Origin: Lingula anatina
Taxonomy: Eukaryota > Brachiopoda > Lingulata > Lingulida > Lingulidae
Reading direction: 5' to 3'
NCBI RefSeq assembly: GCF_001039355.2
Contig: NW_019775497.1
Span: forward strand, 131,610-195,609
Length of the DNA: 64,000 nt
Below, one piece after another: positions 35,120 through 46,744 of this stretch; the stretch's first letter is position 1, and each line of letters starts with the position of its first letter. The translations under genes were made by a program, and so were the position numbers. Below the pieces are notes generated by a model. It ran no database searches. It saw nothing but the letters and a program-made list of their open reading frames with translations, and was not told the DNA's origin.

Positions 35120-36590
35120 AAGTGGTCTGTCTAGTGAGGGAAAAAATGGCCCCAATGACATGCTGTCCATGCAATGGTTTTGCAACCCATGTCACAGTTT
35201 TCGTCTGTTTACCAAGGTGATACTTTGTTTTCACCTGGGAACCCTGCTGTAAATTGAGCCTTCCTTAAACAGTCTATTTGCTAATCTCAACCTGCAAATT
35301 GCGTGACTACTGCAAAGCTACATGTAATTTGCTGCACGGTTCAAATCCCATCGGCCCTGTCAGCATAAGAAAACGGCTCTAGTGTCTCTGGCACTAGTTT
35401 TCTTTGAGGGGTGATTTCGTGGTACTTTATTATCACAATCAGTGTCCTCCAACTTCATGCAAACCCTGTAGACAGTCTGACCAGACTATATCTGGCAGCT
35501 ATCTGGGGGACATCTATACCTTCCTCCTATACAGCTACATTTTCTTATCTTTCTGCATTTATGACCTCGAGCACTTTAACCGTGGTAGAAAGGTGACAAC
35601 CAGAAGGGTGTCAAACATCCGATGAAACCCTTTATAGTGCGCATGGATGAAAATTTATCACTGGTTACGTGTGCAGTAAACCTCGAATCACAAAAACGGG
35701 CCTTCCATGTCACATAGCGCACTATTCAAACACATGGTGCAATATTTTGCCATCTCTCTATATCTATAAAACTTGAATATACCTTAGTCAGAAACTTTTC
35801 ATTTATGATAGATCCTGAAATTTGATTTACCTGTTGACTGTTTCGTCTGTTCACTCTGACAGACTTGGTCACAACTGAATTACCTGTTCAGATGAAGGTG
35901 AACAGGTAATTACCTCAGTCTTGATGATGACTTGAATAAACCTCGTTAGCACAGGCGAAAGAATTTACAACACTGGATAAGACTTTACACCATGGAACTC
36001 AACGTACAGTAACAGAAATATGGTTGATAAATTTTATGAAAAAAAATGAGATTTACATAAGGCGGGTTAGCACTAGAAACAAATTTAAGTTACGTGGTGT
36101 CACTTAACCTCTGCCCTGATGCAGGATGGGCTTTTCGGACATACGGTAATAACTCATTTCTTTACACATCCATTTATTATTTCATTTATTCTCCTTTAAT
36201 CATTTTTGCAACATCACGTTTTAGGTCACCGTGTACTTTAACGTGTGCTAAATCTTGACTTTTAAACTGAACTGAATTTCTTTGGATTCAACCGAACACT
36301 TTATAAAAAGTCACATGCCTGGGGCTTAACGTATCACAATGAAAAAATGTACGAACGCATTTCCTCCATTATTCTTATTATGCCTTGAGGCATAATACAC
36401 AGCACGCTCTAAGTGAACCAAATACCTCAAAAGTCAAATTGGTTGCAATGGCGCGTCTTCCTGTGTCACGCAGCCAACAGGAGTTAATTAAAAGGGAATA
36501 TAATCTAATAAAGATGCATTTGAAGTCAAATATTTTCCAAAAAAGCCAACCAAATGCAAACATATAGTTTCAAATAGTATAATGGTAGTC
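35120..36590. other. No gene recognised
   Basis: Contains the stem-loop at 35878-35911 and short frames. One frame at 35411 starts MISWYFIITISVLQLHANP, which looks like a signal peptide, but has no supported splice partner. Confidence 0.45.
35878..35911. other. Perfect 13-bp stem-loop
   Basis: AATTACCTGTTCA (35878-35890) and TGAACAGGTAATT (35899-35911) pair fully around an 8-base loop. No repeat family or gene assigned. Confidence 0.6.
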
Positions 36591-36599
36591 CCTCGATCC

Positions 36600-37440
36600 G
36601 AGGAGGATTTTCTGCGATGTACTGCTGTTTTTGGTCCTCATAAGGCTTCATTCTGACTGTGGATTTGCAATGTCTCTGGGATATCTGACACTGGGAGGGT
36701 ATATTGGCAATAACAGGCATAACAGGGGTAATATCCCAAGGCGGCACTCTCTTGCTGCCCTCATTTTCTCATACCTTTCATTTCCGAAAGAACTTTGGGC
36801 ATTCGTTACAGTGGAGCGTCATCTTAATCTCTGACTGTATTGGAAAGTTCAGCAGGGGAAATGTTACACCATTTCAGGTTTATTTTCAGATTTTCTTTGA
36901 AGAGTTAGCGTGGGCTCCCTCTGTTTCTTTGTCCTTGTGCAATCTCACCTATTAGAGGCTTCTTGAACATTCGATGGTCTTCCATTCGAATGACATGGCC
37001 TGACCATCTGAGCATTGCCGTCATAATCGTTGCCTCAGTGGGGATAGGCTTTGATCTTTTAATGACCTCAATGTAAGTGATCTTGTTTTGCCACTTTATC
37101 CCAAGAACAGAAAGTGGAGTTCACTAATGGAATAGCTGTTTTATGTGCTTCCTTTATGTAGCCCGTGATTCACAACCATACATGTACAATAGAGAAGGAA
37201 AGAAGACTGCATTGTATATCTTGAGTGATTTGTCAAGAGTAACATCATTGTGATTACAGTACCAGTATTTTGTTCCGTTGTCTTCCCAGAGCCTTCCTCG
37301 CTTTGCTTATTGTAGAAAGCATCTCCTTATCCAGTGAGCAATTACTTGAGATAGCACTACCAAGATATGTGAAACAGTCATCATTCTTCAGCTGTTTTAT
37401 TGTCTCCTATGTGGTATAGTGTAACTTAGAGAAATACCAA
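36600..37440 (-). pseudogene. Non-LTR retrotransposon reverse transcriptase, C-terminal relic
   Basis: Read on the minus strand with frame changes, this stretch gives a familiar LINE pattern in order: CFTYLGSAISSNCSLDKE and ISKARKALGR, then LKIYNAVFFPSLLYMYGCES, then LGIKWQNKITYIEV, LRWSGHVIRMED, and a degraded tail with LKINLKWCNISPAEL. This is the thumb and C-terminal region of endonuclease-reverse transcriptase elements. It is broken by several stops and frameshifts, so it is dead. The 5' part of the element is absent. The clade is not settled. Confidence 0.85.
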
Positions 37441-37689
37441 AGGATACCGTTTCATATATTACCCGAAAAATGATTTTTGAACGGATATTTTCTGCTGACT
37501 TTCTACGCAATATATAACGGGGCAGATACATAAGTAGGTCAATTACGTGAAGAAGGTAAAGTTGTAAAGCTCTTATGTGGCTGATCGAGTGATTTATTCC
37601 TTTTATCCCTTGGCATGTACGTTGACTTTGTTTGAGTACGTAAAAGAAACTTGTAGAAAAGGTTTATGTGGGTTGCTTGGAATCCAGGC

Positions 37690-38390
37690 TCAGTTCAAAT
37701 GGCATTTAAGGATATTGAAACCCTTTGTTATCACCCAGATACTGAAAATGAGGTTTTTCCTGCATTTAATTATTCAATAATACATTATTTTTGTACTGAT
37801 ATAAAACATTTAAAATCCCCTCGAAAATATTAAATGCCCCGTTTATATTTCTCTTTGCAATATATAAGCATTGGCAACTCAAAGCTTAAATCGTCAATTT
37901 AACACCTTTCTATTTTTAGGTGACATAGTAATCGGTATGGGTAGTAACTTCATCCATAAACAAGATTTTATCACGAAAATTGGCAGAGTCGACCATTTTG
38001 GTTTAAATGTTTTTGCTATGGAGCAATGAGCCCCTGATTACAGATTTTCATTTTACAAATGCATTATTTTGCTTTATTAAAGATAAAATCTTAATTAAGA
38101 GTTCTAAGAAAAATCGCTGGCATGGTTTTGTAGTACTAAATGAGATCATTAAATCGACGTTAAAACGGTGATCGTGGGTGCTCAGGTAAAGGAGAAATTT
38201 GAGAAACCGATTTTTTCAGTTTTTATCCCAAAATCGCAATTTTGACGTCACCCGTAAGATGACATGTGTAAATGTTAAATAATTTAGTCGCTGAACATAG
38301 AACATTTATCTTTTGCCGAAAAGAAGGTATGTAAGGCAGTAAATAAGAACATTTGGGCGAAGGGTGACAATATCCTTAAGGCACTGCCAC
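37690..38390 (+). repeat. Dispersed repeat H, copy 2
   Basis: Shares long stretches with 58260-59470, and with 10150-10520 reversed: AATGAGGTTTTTC, TTTCTATTTTTAGGTGA, AATCGGTATGGG, AAAAATCGCTGG, CCGATTTTTTCAG, GCAATTTTGACGTCA. No coding content recognised. Confidence 0.75.
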
Positions 38391-39308
38391 ACTTAGCGTA
38401 TAGCACTCACATTCGAGAAAATTGCCCATGTGCAAACAACCTCAAGGGGGGTCGTTAGACTTACGTCGTATACGTCTTGAGTACGCAGACAAACGTTGGT
38501 GTGTGTTTGAATACGCGGAGCTAGATTAATTTTTTTGAACATGTTCAAAAACAATTTCATAAGCTGCTTATATGTTCATTTTCATACATTGGAGACAGGC
38601 TTCTTTCATACGCTCTTTGTGCGTATGATCGATTTCACAAACGATACTGATATTTACCTTTTTATGCTAGGCCCACGTTTCACAAAGAATCTTGAATCCT
38701 TAGTTGAATTGGATGTGTGCATGTGTCTACGAGAGTGCTGTAACACTATTCGTAATTCTATGTGTTTGTGTGGATGTGTGTTTGTGTGTGTGTGTTTATG
38801 TGTGTGTGACAGAACATTTCTCGCGGGTGAACAACCGGACGCCAATGGTGCAACTGTAGAGTGAAGACATTTTAATGTGTCTCGCAGCAGTGTGCCAAAA
38901 ACGCTCGTGACATCGGTAACCCCCGCTTCTCTCATTAGCCCCTGGTGTGATCAAAATGAACAAAAATGACTGTAAATGACTAGGAATCATCGTTTTATTC
39001 ATCTGAGAAACCAAACAGTGACAATTTTTGAAACAAAAATGGGATAACTAACACTTTCTTTTGCCTCTCCCAGCCCCCTTCTCTCTCTCTCTCTCTCTCT
39101 CTCTAAACCCCACCTCTTCCCTGCGAAGAAAATTCTAGATATAAGAGTCAAATTTGGTGTATTTTGCAATTCCTCCGTGGTTTTTCATACAGTCACTTTT
39201 TCTTTATATGATACAATACAAAAGCTGTCCTTTCTATCATCTCCAGCGAGGGACTGCTACTCTCCCGTCCTTTTGCACCAGGTACATGTACCGGTCAAGA
39301 GACATCTA

Positions 39309-39529
39309 AGACACAAATTTAGATCGATCCATCTGGATCAACCTTACTCCCTGGGGGTTCACGCTACATTGCTGTCAGCTTCCGGGAGCCAAGCGCGCAC
39401 AAAAGTTAATTACTCCCATTACAGCTTTAAGTAGGCGGGACAGACATTTAAGCTGGTCAAGCTGACAGTAAATTAGTGAGACTCCCCAGGGGGATAGATC
39501 GATCTAAATATCTGTGGGAATGGTCTCTA
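39309..39529 (-). mobile_element. Inverted-repeat element D, copy 3
   Basis: More diverged copy in the orientation of copy 2: TTTAGATCGATCCATCTGG, GGGGGTTCACGCTACATTGC, AGTAGGCGGGACAGACATTT, and GATAGATCGATCTAAATATC near the right end. The left terminus is eroded, so the target duplication is not clear. Confidence 0.75.
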
Positions 39530-39777
39530 GGAGAAGCTGCGCGTGAAGCCGTGACAGATTGGTGACGTGTTGCATACATGCTGTGTGTCAGTGTTTTCTC
39601 CTCAACAAACCCACACGACCAAACATTCTACTCAGGCGATCCTTATCTATGATATACATATCATGTGCCAAGGTTTATTATATAACATTTCTGTTACTAT
39701 ATCATTACATAATATATATTATTACTATAACGATCCATGGTTTTGTAAAGTGAAGTGAACAAGGTTTATTCATTTAC

Positions 39778-39781
39778 TTTT

Positions 39782-39812
<31 letters not shown>

Positions 39813-39815
39813 TTT
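39778..39815. repeat. (TTTA)n microsatellite
   Basis: About nine TTTA units. Confidence 0.9.
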
Positions 39816-40014
39816 TTGTAGAGCGAAGGGGTAGGACAAGAGACTTTTTTGCCTTCCTCCCCGACCCCACTCACACCATCTGAACAGACAGTTGCTTGAT
39901 ATTACAAGATTTAACGGTACCAATAACAAGAACCATGCCCGACGTTTTGTATTGTATGGTTACATGTACTTTATGAGGAGCAGACATTTTATATCAACTT
40001 AAGTTACTGCAAAG

Positions 40015-40245
40015 GATCTGGCTAAATTATTGTGTACTGAACAGCTAGAACATCACATTTGTGAATCAATTAATTATTGTGTATGCACAGCTAGAATATC
40101 ACATTTCTGACTCAATTATTGTGTACTGTACAGCTAGAATATCAGATTTTCTGGCTAAATTATTGTGTACTGTACAGCTAGAATTGCACGTTTGAGGTAA
40201 TATGTAATGTACAGCTAGAACATCATAATTTCTAACGACATTATT
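40015..40245 (+). repeat. Minisatellite, ~45-55-bp unit, five copies
   Basis: ATTATTGTGTACTG(T)ACAGCTAGAA followed by a CATCACATTT-like word recurs near 40027, 40075, 40117, 40161 and 40205. It lies about 600 bases upstream of the fibrinogen-like gene. Confidence 0.8.
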
Positions 40246-40816
40246 GCGTCTCCAATAACAAGGATGACTGCCCGAACAGTATGGCCAGTGGCCATGGGTC
40301 CACTCCTGCTTTAATTGTATGTATATCTAACATGTCACTCAGACAGATAAAATTGAGTATAAACAGACTTCTGTCCGCAAAACTCAAATAAGAATTATCT
40401 AGTGAGACAGCACGTTTGTTTGACTAAAAGAAGTACTCGAGTTTCAAATCCGATGACCTATAAGTTCAGTTTCACCGTAAAAAATTGGCACGAACATCGG
40501 TCTAAAGTTTTAGACCGTAACGTGATTCTGCTTTATCCCAAGACAAATCATTAGTCATCCAATTCCACCCGTTTGACAACAGAAAAAACAACAGTGAATC
40601 ATTTGTATTTATTTTAAGTAGAAACTATGTACTTATCTGGAACTGAGAATATTTCATCTAAAAGTTTGGACCTTTTTTCGGTCTAAATTTATTTTGTGAA
40701 ACCACGGCCCAGAGTTTTCTGCTTTAAGTGTTCCTACAAGCTGCTCTTCCACATACATCACAAACAGTCTACGTGTGTAGCATATCCGCATCATACTCGC
40801 GCCCGTCGGAACCAGA

Positions 40817-42837
40817 ATGGCATCCGCACAAGTTCTCTGTCTTTTCGTTTTTGCATTGGCGTATGGCAGCGTGACATCCCAAGTTCCTGATGGCATCGGG
40901 GCACCCGTTTGCGACTGCACGGACAACACGCTAAGAAACTTGTTGACTGCCGAGACGGAGATCAGAAATAAACTGCAGGAGAGGGTGGCCGTTCTGGAAA
41001 ATCAGATCCTTTCATTGCAATCTCTAGTAAGTGTCATTTACATTGCAAGCACGTTCATCGATGACGGTCTTTTCAGAGAGTTCTTGGGGGTTAGTAGGCA
41101 TCGTTTTGTTGTAAAAAATGTTATTTTAAGATTCTTTTCATATCGAACAGTATACTTATATTTAGTGGTCAATTGTACCGATACATAAGGATATATTTAT
41201 TATAATTAAGGGCCATCTGTTTGTATCTGTTATGGTCTCTGACAAGGATTATAACATAAGAAATGATAAGCATGCACATGCTTCATGCCTTTCGAGTCTG
41301 AAAGCAGTCCAACTTGTGAGGCACATCTCAAAGGGCGATTTCCGCGAAAGTAATGACTGAGCATGCGCTTTCTTTCAACAGAAACATGAACATGAAACAA
41401 ATTTCCTTTGCCTCATCACACCATGATGCTGGTTCATCAATATATGAACTCCCTGCATACAAATCACATGTAGCTATGGTACTGTTATCTGGTCACGGGA
41501 GCAGCCTTGCGTAACCAGCTAACTGCTTCCCCTCTCTCATGCATCATTTCATCAACACTGGACAGCGTTATCCAATGAATATGGATAATGCTATCCATTG
41601 CATAAAATTGTTTTTCTCTGGGGATAGCAGCCATTTTCATCCACTGGAAAGCAATTTTAGAAACTAATCTGATGGATTGTGTTATCTAGGGAATAGCGCC
41701 ATCAGGTGTTGAAGAAACTCGGCCCTGGTCGAGTCAAAACTGGTCTTAAAATTGCATTTATTAAACATATTAAAGGCAAGTTGTAAAAGGAGCAGTTTAC
41801 TAAAAGAGAGCCTCACAACATGATACTGAAAATTTTTGACCATCTTCTTGAAGGCGGTGAAATATGGTGTGGATCCGCTCCAGCGGTATCTTTCGAAGCC
41901 TTAACGTTTGAAAGATTTGATCATTTACTGATCTGCCCATCTATTTACCCATTAATCATTTCAACTATTTATATGGATGTAAATGTATGCTTTGAAAAGT
42001 TGTTTTCTCATGAAAAATCTGCTCTTTACCCTTACTTCCGTTGGTACCTATCGTTCAAGCTTGCAAGCTTGATCAAATATAATCATTCCAATTATATAAT
42101 TTCTTCACTTGTCTTTTTAGGGTGCTCTCACAAAAGGCCAGTACAGCTCGTGTCGCCAAATTCTCAACGAATTTCCCAAAGCCTCAAGCGGCACGTACAC
42201 GATAACAACCTCGAAGGTGGGTCTCGTGGACGTCTACTGCGACATGGAAACCAACGGCGGCGGCTACACTTTCCTGCCCGATTCCGCCATCACTTCGGGT
42301 CTAGACGACCAGGATGTGGCGCACCTTGCTGCGGATAGAACGGACGTTCTGCTGAAGATCTTGGTCACCGATGGCTCTCAGCCTTACACAGTGGTGAAGC
42401 AGTTGCCGATGTTTTCAAGCATCCCATTGATGGTCGCCGTTAACAATTACACAGGATATGCCGAGCCCCACAACGTGGCCTATCTTGGGCCATACATGTA
42501 CCTTGGGTTCCTACCCTCCCACGTGGCCTCTCATCCCAACCACCTAGCAACCCAGGGATTCCGCAGCAACGACAAGGATGTCACTTTCACAAGCTGCAAT
42601 GGAGATATTAACAGTTATTTTGCGTTCTTTCCGAACAATAAGCAAGCGGCTCCCAAAAATGCCAATTGGCCAGATCCGTCCATGTATCAGGCCTGGCGAT
42701 CGTCTGCGCGCCCCTCTCATCGTCTGCTTCCTCTTCAGTACTTCCACTTCACTGAGATGCACTTTGGCGGCTGCGGCATTTATTCCAGCAGTGATAAGTG
42801 GGTAGATGTAAAGGGTGTGGCCATGGGAACCCGCTAA
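40817..42837 (+). CDS. Secreted fibrinogen-like (partial FReD) protein, two exons
   Basis: Exon 1 is 40817-41026 (70 codons) and exon 2 is 42121-42837. The donor is GTAAGT and the acceptor follows a T-rich tract ending TTTTTAG; the intron is phase 0, so the product is 308 residues. Residues 1-21 form a hydrophobic signal peptide. Residues 38-70 have a heptad-like pattern (a short coiled coil that could oligomerise the protein). Residues 81-123 match the N-terminal subdomain of fibrinogen-related domains: C81, P89, SGTY, VYCDM with C110, then GGGYTF. The rest (124-308) lacks the usual fibrinogen calcium and ligand region. It resembles an uncharacterised animal family with QPYTV, NSYFAFFPN and HFTEMHFGGCG motifs; cysteines lie at 229 and 288 and an N-glycosylation sequon at 179. 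The start has A at -3 and G at +4. The role is unproven; an extracellular recognition or adhesion function is an inference. Confidence 0.9.
41027..42120 (+). other. Intron of the fibrinogen-like gene
   Basis: Phase-0 intron of 1,094 bases, GT-AG, separating the signal peptide plus coiled coil from the globular domain. Around 41555-41705 it holds a MITE-like stretch with repeated GGATAAT/GCTATCC words in inverted arrangement; its ends are not resolved. Open frames inside the intron have no recognisable homology. Confidence 0.75.
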
Positions 42838-43014
42838 GTCACGTTCAGGCGAGACTACGCGAGAATGATAAGGAATACCAGGAATTATCTTTAGATAAAA
42901 GACGTCTTACCAAATTTAATCTGATTTAAATGAGAAATTATCTGACTGATATAGCTGATGGAAACTTTCATTGTTTTTAATTTTTAACGTTTGAGATCAT
43001 TAATTACAGTAAAT

Positions 43015-43077
43015 AATAAAGTTGTTTTTTTTTTTAATTTGCTTTTTTGGATACAGCAATCAAGAATTTGGAATAAA
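43015..43077 (+). terminator. Polyadenylation signals of the fibrinogen-like gene
   Basis: Two AATAAA hexamers, at 43015-43020 and 43072-43077, lie about 180 and 235 bases past the stop codon at 42835-42837. The second is followed by AT-rich and T-rich sequence. Either could set the mRNA 3' end. Confidence 0.55.
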
Positions 43078-43442
43078 ATGAAATCTGGCGCAACTTGGAT
43101 GTATTTTATCAATCTCGATTAGCACTGCTCACATATATCTTCTATCACTCGTCATTTCTTCAGTTTTACTGCTTATGACGAAATAAAACCAGAATTTAAA
43201 TTCCTAGATACTTGCATTCACCGTCTGTTCCGGAGCACACAATTTCGGTGACGTTTTTCATTCAGTGCTATTTCTTTGCCATCATTAAAGCAAGTTTAGG
43301 GGAGGGCTGAATCATAACTGCTTGTTGTTTGAGTGAGACAAACGTGAGACTAAAAAAAGCAATGCTAACAAATTCACAGAAACTAAACAAAAAAGCCATT
43401 GCAACAATAAAAATACCTGTATATAAAACAAACATTCCTTAA

Positions 43443-43614
43443 TTCTCATTACACTGGACGTTGTGTGTCCCTTTTGCGAAACTGGCTAGGTCGCCGTTAC
43501 ACGCTCAACAGTGATCGGCCTGTTGTCGGCACATTAAATATTATTAAAATTTTTACTTTCAGTCGGGACCGTACTACGGGACGCAGAAAGGACACCCTCC
43601 AGTGGAAAGGGGGC
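43443..43614 (+). mobile_element. TTAA-flanked inverted-repeat element K
   Basis: The right end as reverse complement reads GCCCCCTTTCCACTGGAGGG; the left end TTCTCATTACACTGGACG is a degraded match. TTAA lies at 43439-43442 and 43615-43618. Related ends occur at 30337-30356 (GCCCCCTTTACACTGGACGG) and at 44640-44665 (GGGTGAAAAGGGGGC). Confidence 0.65.
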
Positions 43615-44289
43615 TTAAGTTCGCACACAGAACGTTCAACCACTGGCGAGGACCCCATGGTCGCTGCAAAGTTTTGAACATGTTCAATACAATCAAGAAC
43701 GCGGTGGGAGTTGGCCCCTGCCAGGTCGGTCAAGGGACGCAGAGAGGAGACACACGCATCGCTTTAGTTGCAGCATGAATGCTCAATGACCGGCCAGTGG
43801 TCGGCACGTAAAATATATTTTTATTCTCAAATGCTGGAGGTCGTGCTAGGGTATCTTTCGACAGAGGCAGAAAATCTATGGGTTACAACAACCACTACTG
43901 GTCTCATGCCAGCCTCAACTTGGTATTTTTTAAATTCTTGAACCGATCCATTTTCGGTGGTAATTATAGCACAGATATTTTTTTTCAAAATGCAGTACTT
44001 GTACGCGTTTTTTTTAATTGCGGGATTCAGCTCTTAAAAACGAATTGAAGTATTTTATGTTGTGTCAGTAAGTGGCGGACCCACCATGTTCATGGCTTTT
44101 TCTACGCCTGCCCTTCTTCTTATAAGGACAACAATGACCATCTGTCTTATTATCAGTGACCTTGCATTACTGTATGTCGAATAAAAAAGAAAGAAGTTCA
44201 TTCCTAATTATATATTTGGGTGGGGGTGTTCTTCATTGGGTGACCGGGTTAGAACTGATAAAAATAGTATAAAATAGTATAAAAGAATC

Positions 44290-44660
44290 AGAATATATCC
44301 AAGCACTTCAGGTCGCCCACCAGTATCCAAAGGACGCCCAAACAACGCTCATCGGTCTCGCAGGAAGCAGAAAGATTGTGGAATTGTCGCCCCTGATCGC
44401 CAGTGGTCGACGATGAAGGTACAGAGGACGCAACCAAGATGCTCAATGGTTGACGCCGTAGATTGACTAAGGGCCTCAGACAGGTCGCTCGCAGTTTAAC
44501 AGGGAAATCCAGATTTGGTAGTTCAAAAGCTGCACAAGGGTCGCAAAAGCATTTAAACGGAGGAACGATTTTCTTGCTTTGGTGACCGTTGAGCGTCCTA
44601 ACCACCTTTTTGGCCGTACAAGGGTCGCACAAAGGACGCCGCCGGGTGAAAAGGGGGCTT
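44290..44660 (-). mobile_element. Element K-related sequence, right end only clear
   Basis: Ends in GTGAAAAGGGGGC before TTTATTG. The interior is full of GGTCGC and GGACGC words in both orientations (44311, 44381, 44480, 44526, 44617-44640), like 43500-43740. The left limit is a guess. Confidence 0.45.
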
Positions 44661-44882
44661 TATTGATTGTGATGCCGATGCCGACAGCTTCGTCCGCATT
44701 GCACTGTTTAAACGAGCGAAATGATTTTGGACGGGAGGTTGGCAGTGGCGAATGGAGATTCTCTGGTTAACTGTCTGCCAGTGATTGTGGCGAAAGATGC
44801 TTCGTCTGTAGAATGTCCTTCATCTGTTGCTACGGTGTAGCCTAAGCAATTAAAGAAAAAAACGTATATTTGATGATGCCGC

Positions 44883-45045
44883 TGTGACAGGAATGAAGTC
44901 CTAGGAATTAAAGTTATGGGTCCCATATGATTTGTCTAGGTTAGGGTTAGCTGGGGTATTGGGGTTACAATATGGGACGAATGTCACCTGTACAAAGTAA
45001 TGGGAAGCGGTCTACGTTTCCTAGCGGACTTCCATTCCTGTTACA
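44883..45045 (+). mobile_element. Inverted-repeat element J, copy 1
   Basis: Starts TGTGACAGGAATGAAGTCCT and ends, as reverse complement, TGTAACAGGAATGGAAGTCC; both ends continue into TAGGAA. The interior has CACCTGTACAAAGTAATGGG. Short non-coding element; no clear target duplication. Confidence 0.65.
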
Positions 45046-45160
45046 CCTGACCTAGGTTTAAGTTACACCATACCCTCGAACCCTTGAAAGATACATCAGC
45101 TGTGGATATGTTTTACTACTTTCAGATGTTGGTGAAAGTGGAGCCCCTTTTTCGTTTCAG

Positions 45161-45162
<2 letters not shown>

Positions 45163-45206
<44 letters not shown>

Positions 45207-45271
45207 AAGAGTGTGTGTGAGAGAGAGAGAGAGGGAGCGTGTTTGTGTGTGTGTGTGTGTGAGAGAGTGTA

Positions 45272-45323
<52 letters not shown>

Positions 45324-45325
45324 AG
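45163..45325. repeat. (GT)n(GA)n compound microsatellite
   Basis: GT run 45163-45205, mixed GT/GA block, then a GA run 45278-45317. Polypurine-polypyrimidine DNA of this type can form triplex structures. Confidence 0.95.
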
Positions 45326-45437
45326 TTATGAATACAATTTGTTACCAACATATTTTCTTATTGTCATTTTGTTGGTTAGACATTATACGGATGGGTATTG
45401 TAATGCTTATTCCAATGCAAACTAAATACACATTAAA

Positions 45438-45438
<1 letters not shown>

Positions 45439-45486
<48 letters not shown>
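45439..45486. repeat. (AAT)n microsatellite
   Basis: About 15 AAT units at the left edge of the F-derived array. Confidence 0.95.
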
Positions 45487-45489
45487 GCA

Positions 45490-46740
45490 CTCAAAGAGGG
45501 CAACATTCGACAAAACAAATGATTAGCTAATAATTAAACATCACTTTATCAATTAATCAATCATCACCAAAATCTAATTATTTATTCCTTAGCACATTTG
45601 TGACCTATACTGAACATTTCATCAAAATCTATAATTAATTATTTAATTAGATAATCGATCATCACCAAAATGTACCCATTTCCTCCCCTGTTCATTTCTG
45701 TCCTTTCCTGAAAATTCCATGAACTTGGCTCACTTGTGAACCGTCCTGAAAATATTATTATTAATTAATTGATGAATTAATCAATGGATCTTCATACTAT
45801 AATGATAATAAGAAAAACACTCATAAAGTGTGACCACCGCCAGTAAAATATTTAACTAATGATAAACCATTATAAAATTAATTTATTAATTAATTTATCA
45901 TCAACAAAATCGTCTTTGGTTCATTTGTGACTCATCCTTAAATGTAATTGATCTTTTATTTATCATTCAAAACTGTGATATTTTGTGAGGTGTTCAGTAA
46001 AATTAATGAAAATCTATACATAATAAATTATTTATAGTTAATGAATGAATCATCGCCAAATTCGAACCATTTCTTCTTCGTTTCATTTCAGACCTTTCCT
46101 GAAAATTTGGCCCATTTGTGAACTATCCTGAAAAGTTTATTCATTCATTAATTGATTAATTAATATATGGATCAAGATATAATAATTGTAATTAGAAGCA
46201 CACATAGACAGCAACCACTGCCATTTGATTAATAATAAACCAATAAATAATAAATCAATTAATTAGTTATTTAATTATCACCATTTCTGATTATTTCTTC
46301 CTTGGTACATTTTCTTTACCTTTCCTGAAAATTCAATCAATACACTAATCATCAACAAAATGTAAACATATCTTTCATGGTCTGTTTATGACATTCAGAA
46401 AAATTCATCAAAATCTATGATTAATTAATTAATTAATTAATTAAGTAAGTAAGTAAGTTAGTAAGTAAGTAAGTAAGTAAGTAAGTAATGAATCATCACC
46501 AAAATCTTATCATTTCTTCCTTTGACCATTTCTGACCTTTCCTGAAAAAATCATCTATAATTGGCCCATTTTTGACCTTCTATGAAAATTAAATTATTAA
46601 TTGATTAATCAATGGTTCATCACCAAAGAAGACGCATTTATTCTTTGGCCAATTTCTAAATCTGCATATCCTGTAATTTGCAGTAAAATCTGTACCTAAT
46701 CATTTAATTAATTAGCTAATTTAGTTATTTATCCACTTAT
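45490..46740 (-). repeat. Repeat F-derived higher-order tandem array, ~10 units
   Basis: Core words ATCATCACCAAAATC and CCTTTCCTGAAAATT recur near 45563, 45655, 45782, 45898, 46048, 46166, 46277, 46346, 46487 and 46612. A second word set (AGCACTCA, GCAACCACTGCCA-like) recurs near 45486, 45815 and 46195, giving a larger period of about 350-380 bases. The same pair of words occurs at 26050-26110. AT-rich linkers of (TTAA)n separate the cores. Confidence 0.7.
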
Positions 46741-46744
46741 AGAA

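Noticed and set aside
35330-35400. tRNA-like GGTTCAAATCCC word
   Set aside because: No A box at the right distance and no cloverleaf could be drawn.
35411-35596. Possible secreted-protein first exon (hydrophobic N-terminus)
   Set aside because: No convincing donor and partner exon; a hydrophobic start is common in AT-rich chance frames.
40654-40929. 91-codon minus-strand frame over the start of the fibrinogen-like gene
   Set aside because: Shadow of exon 1 and its upstream region; no homology of its own.
42544-42805. Other-frame and antisense open frames in exon 2
   Set aside because: Shadows of the real reading frame.
45169-45522. 117-codon cysteine/valine and arginine/glutamate-rich frame
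   Set aside because: Translation of the GT/GA microsatellite and an adjacent AAT run.
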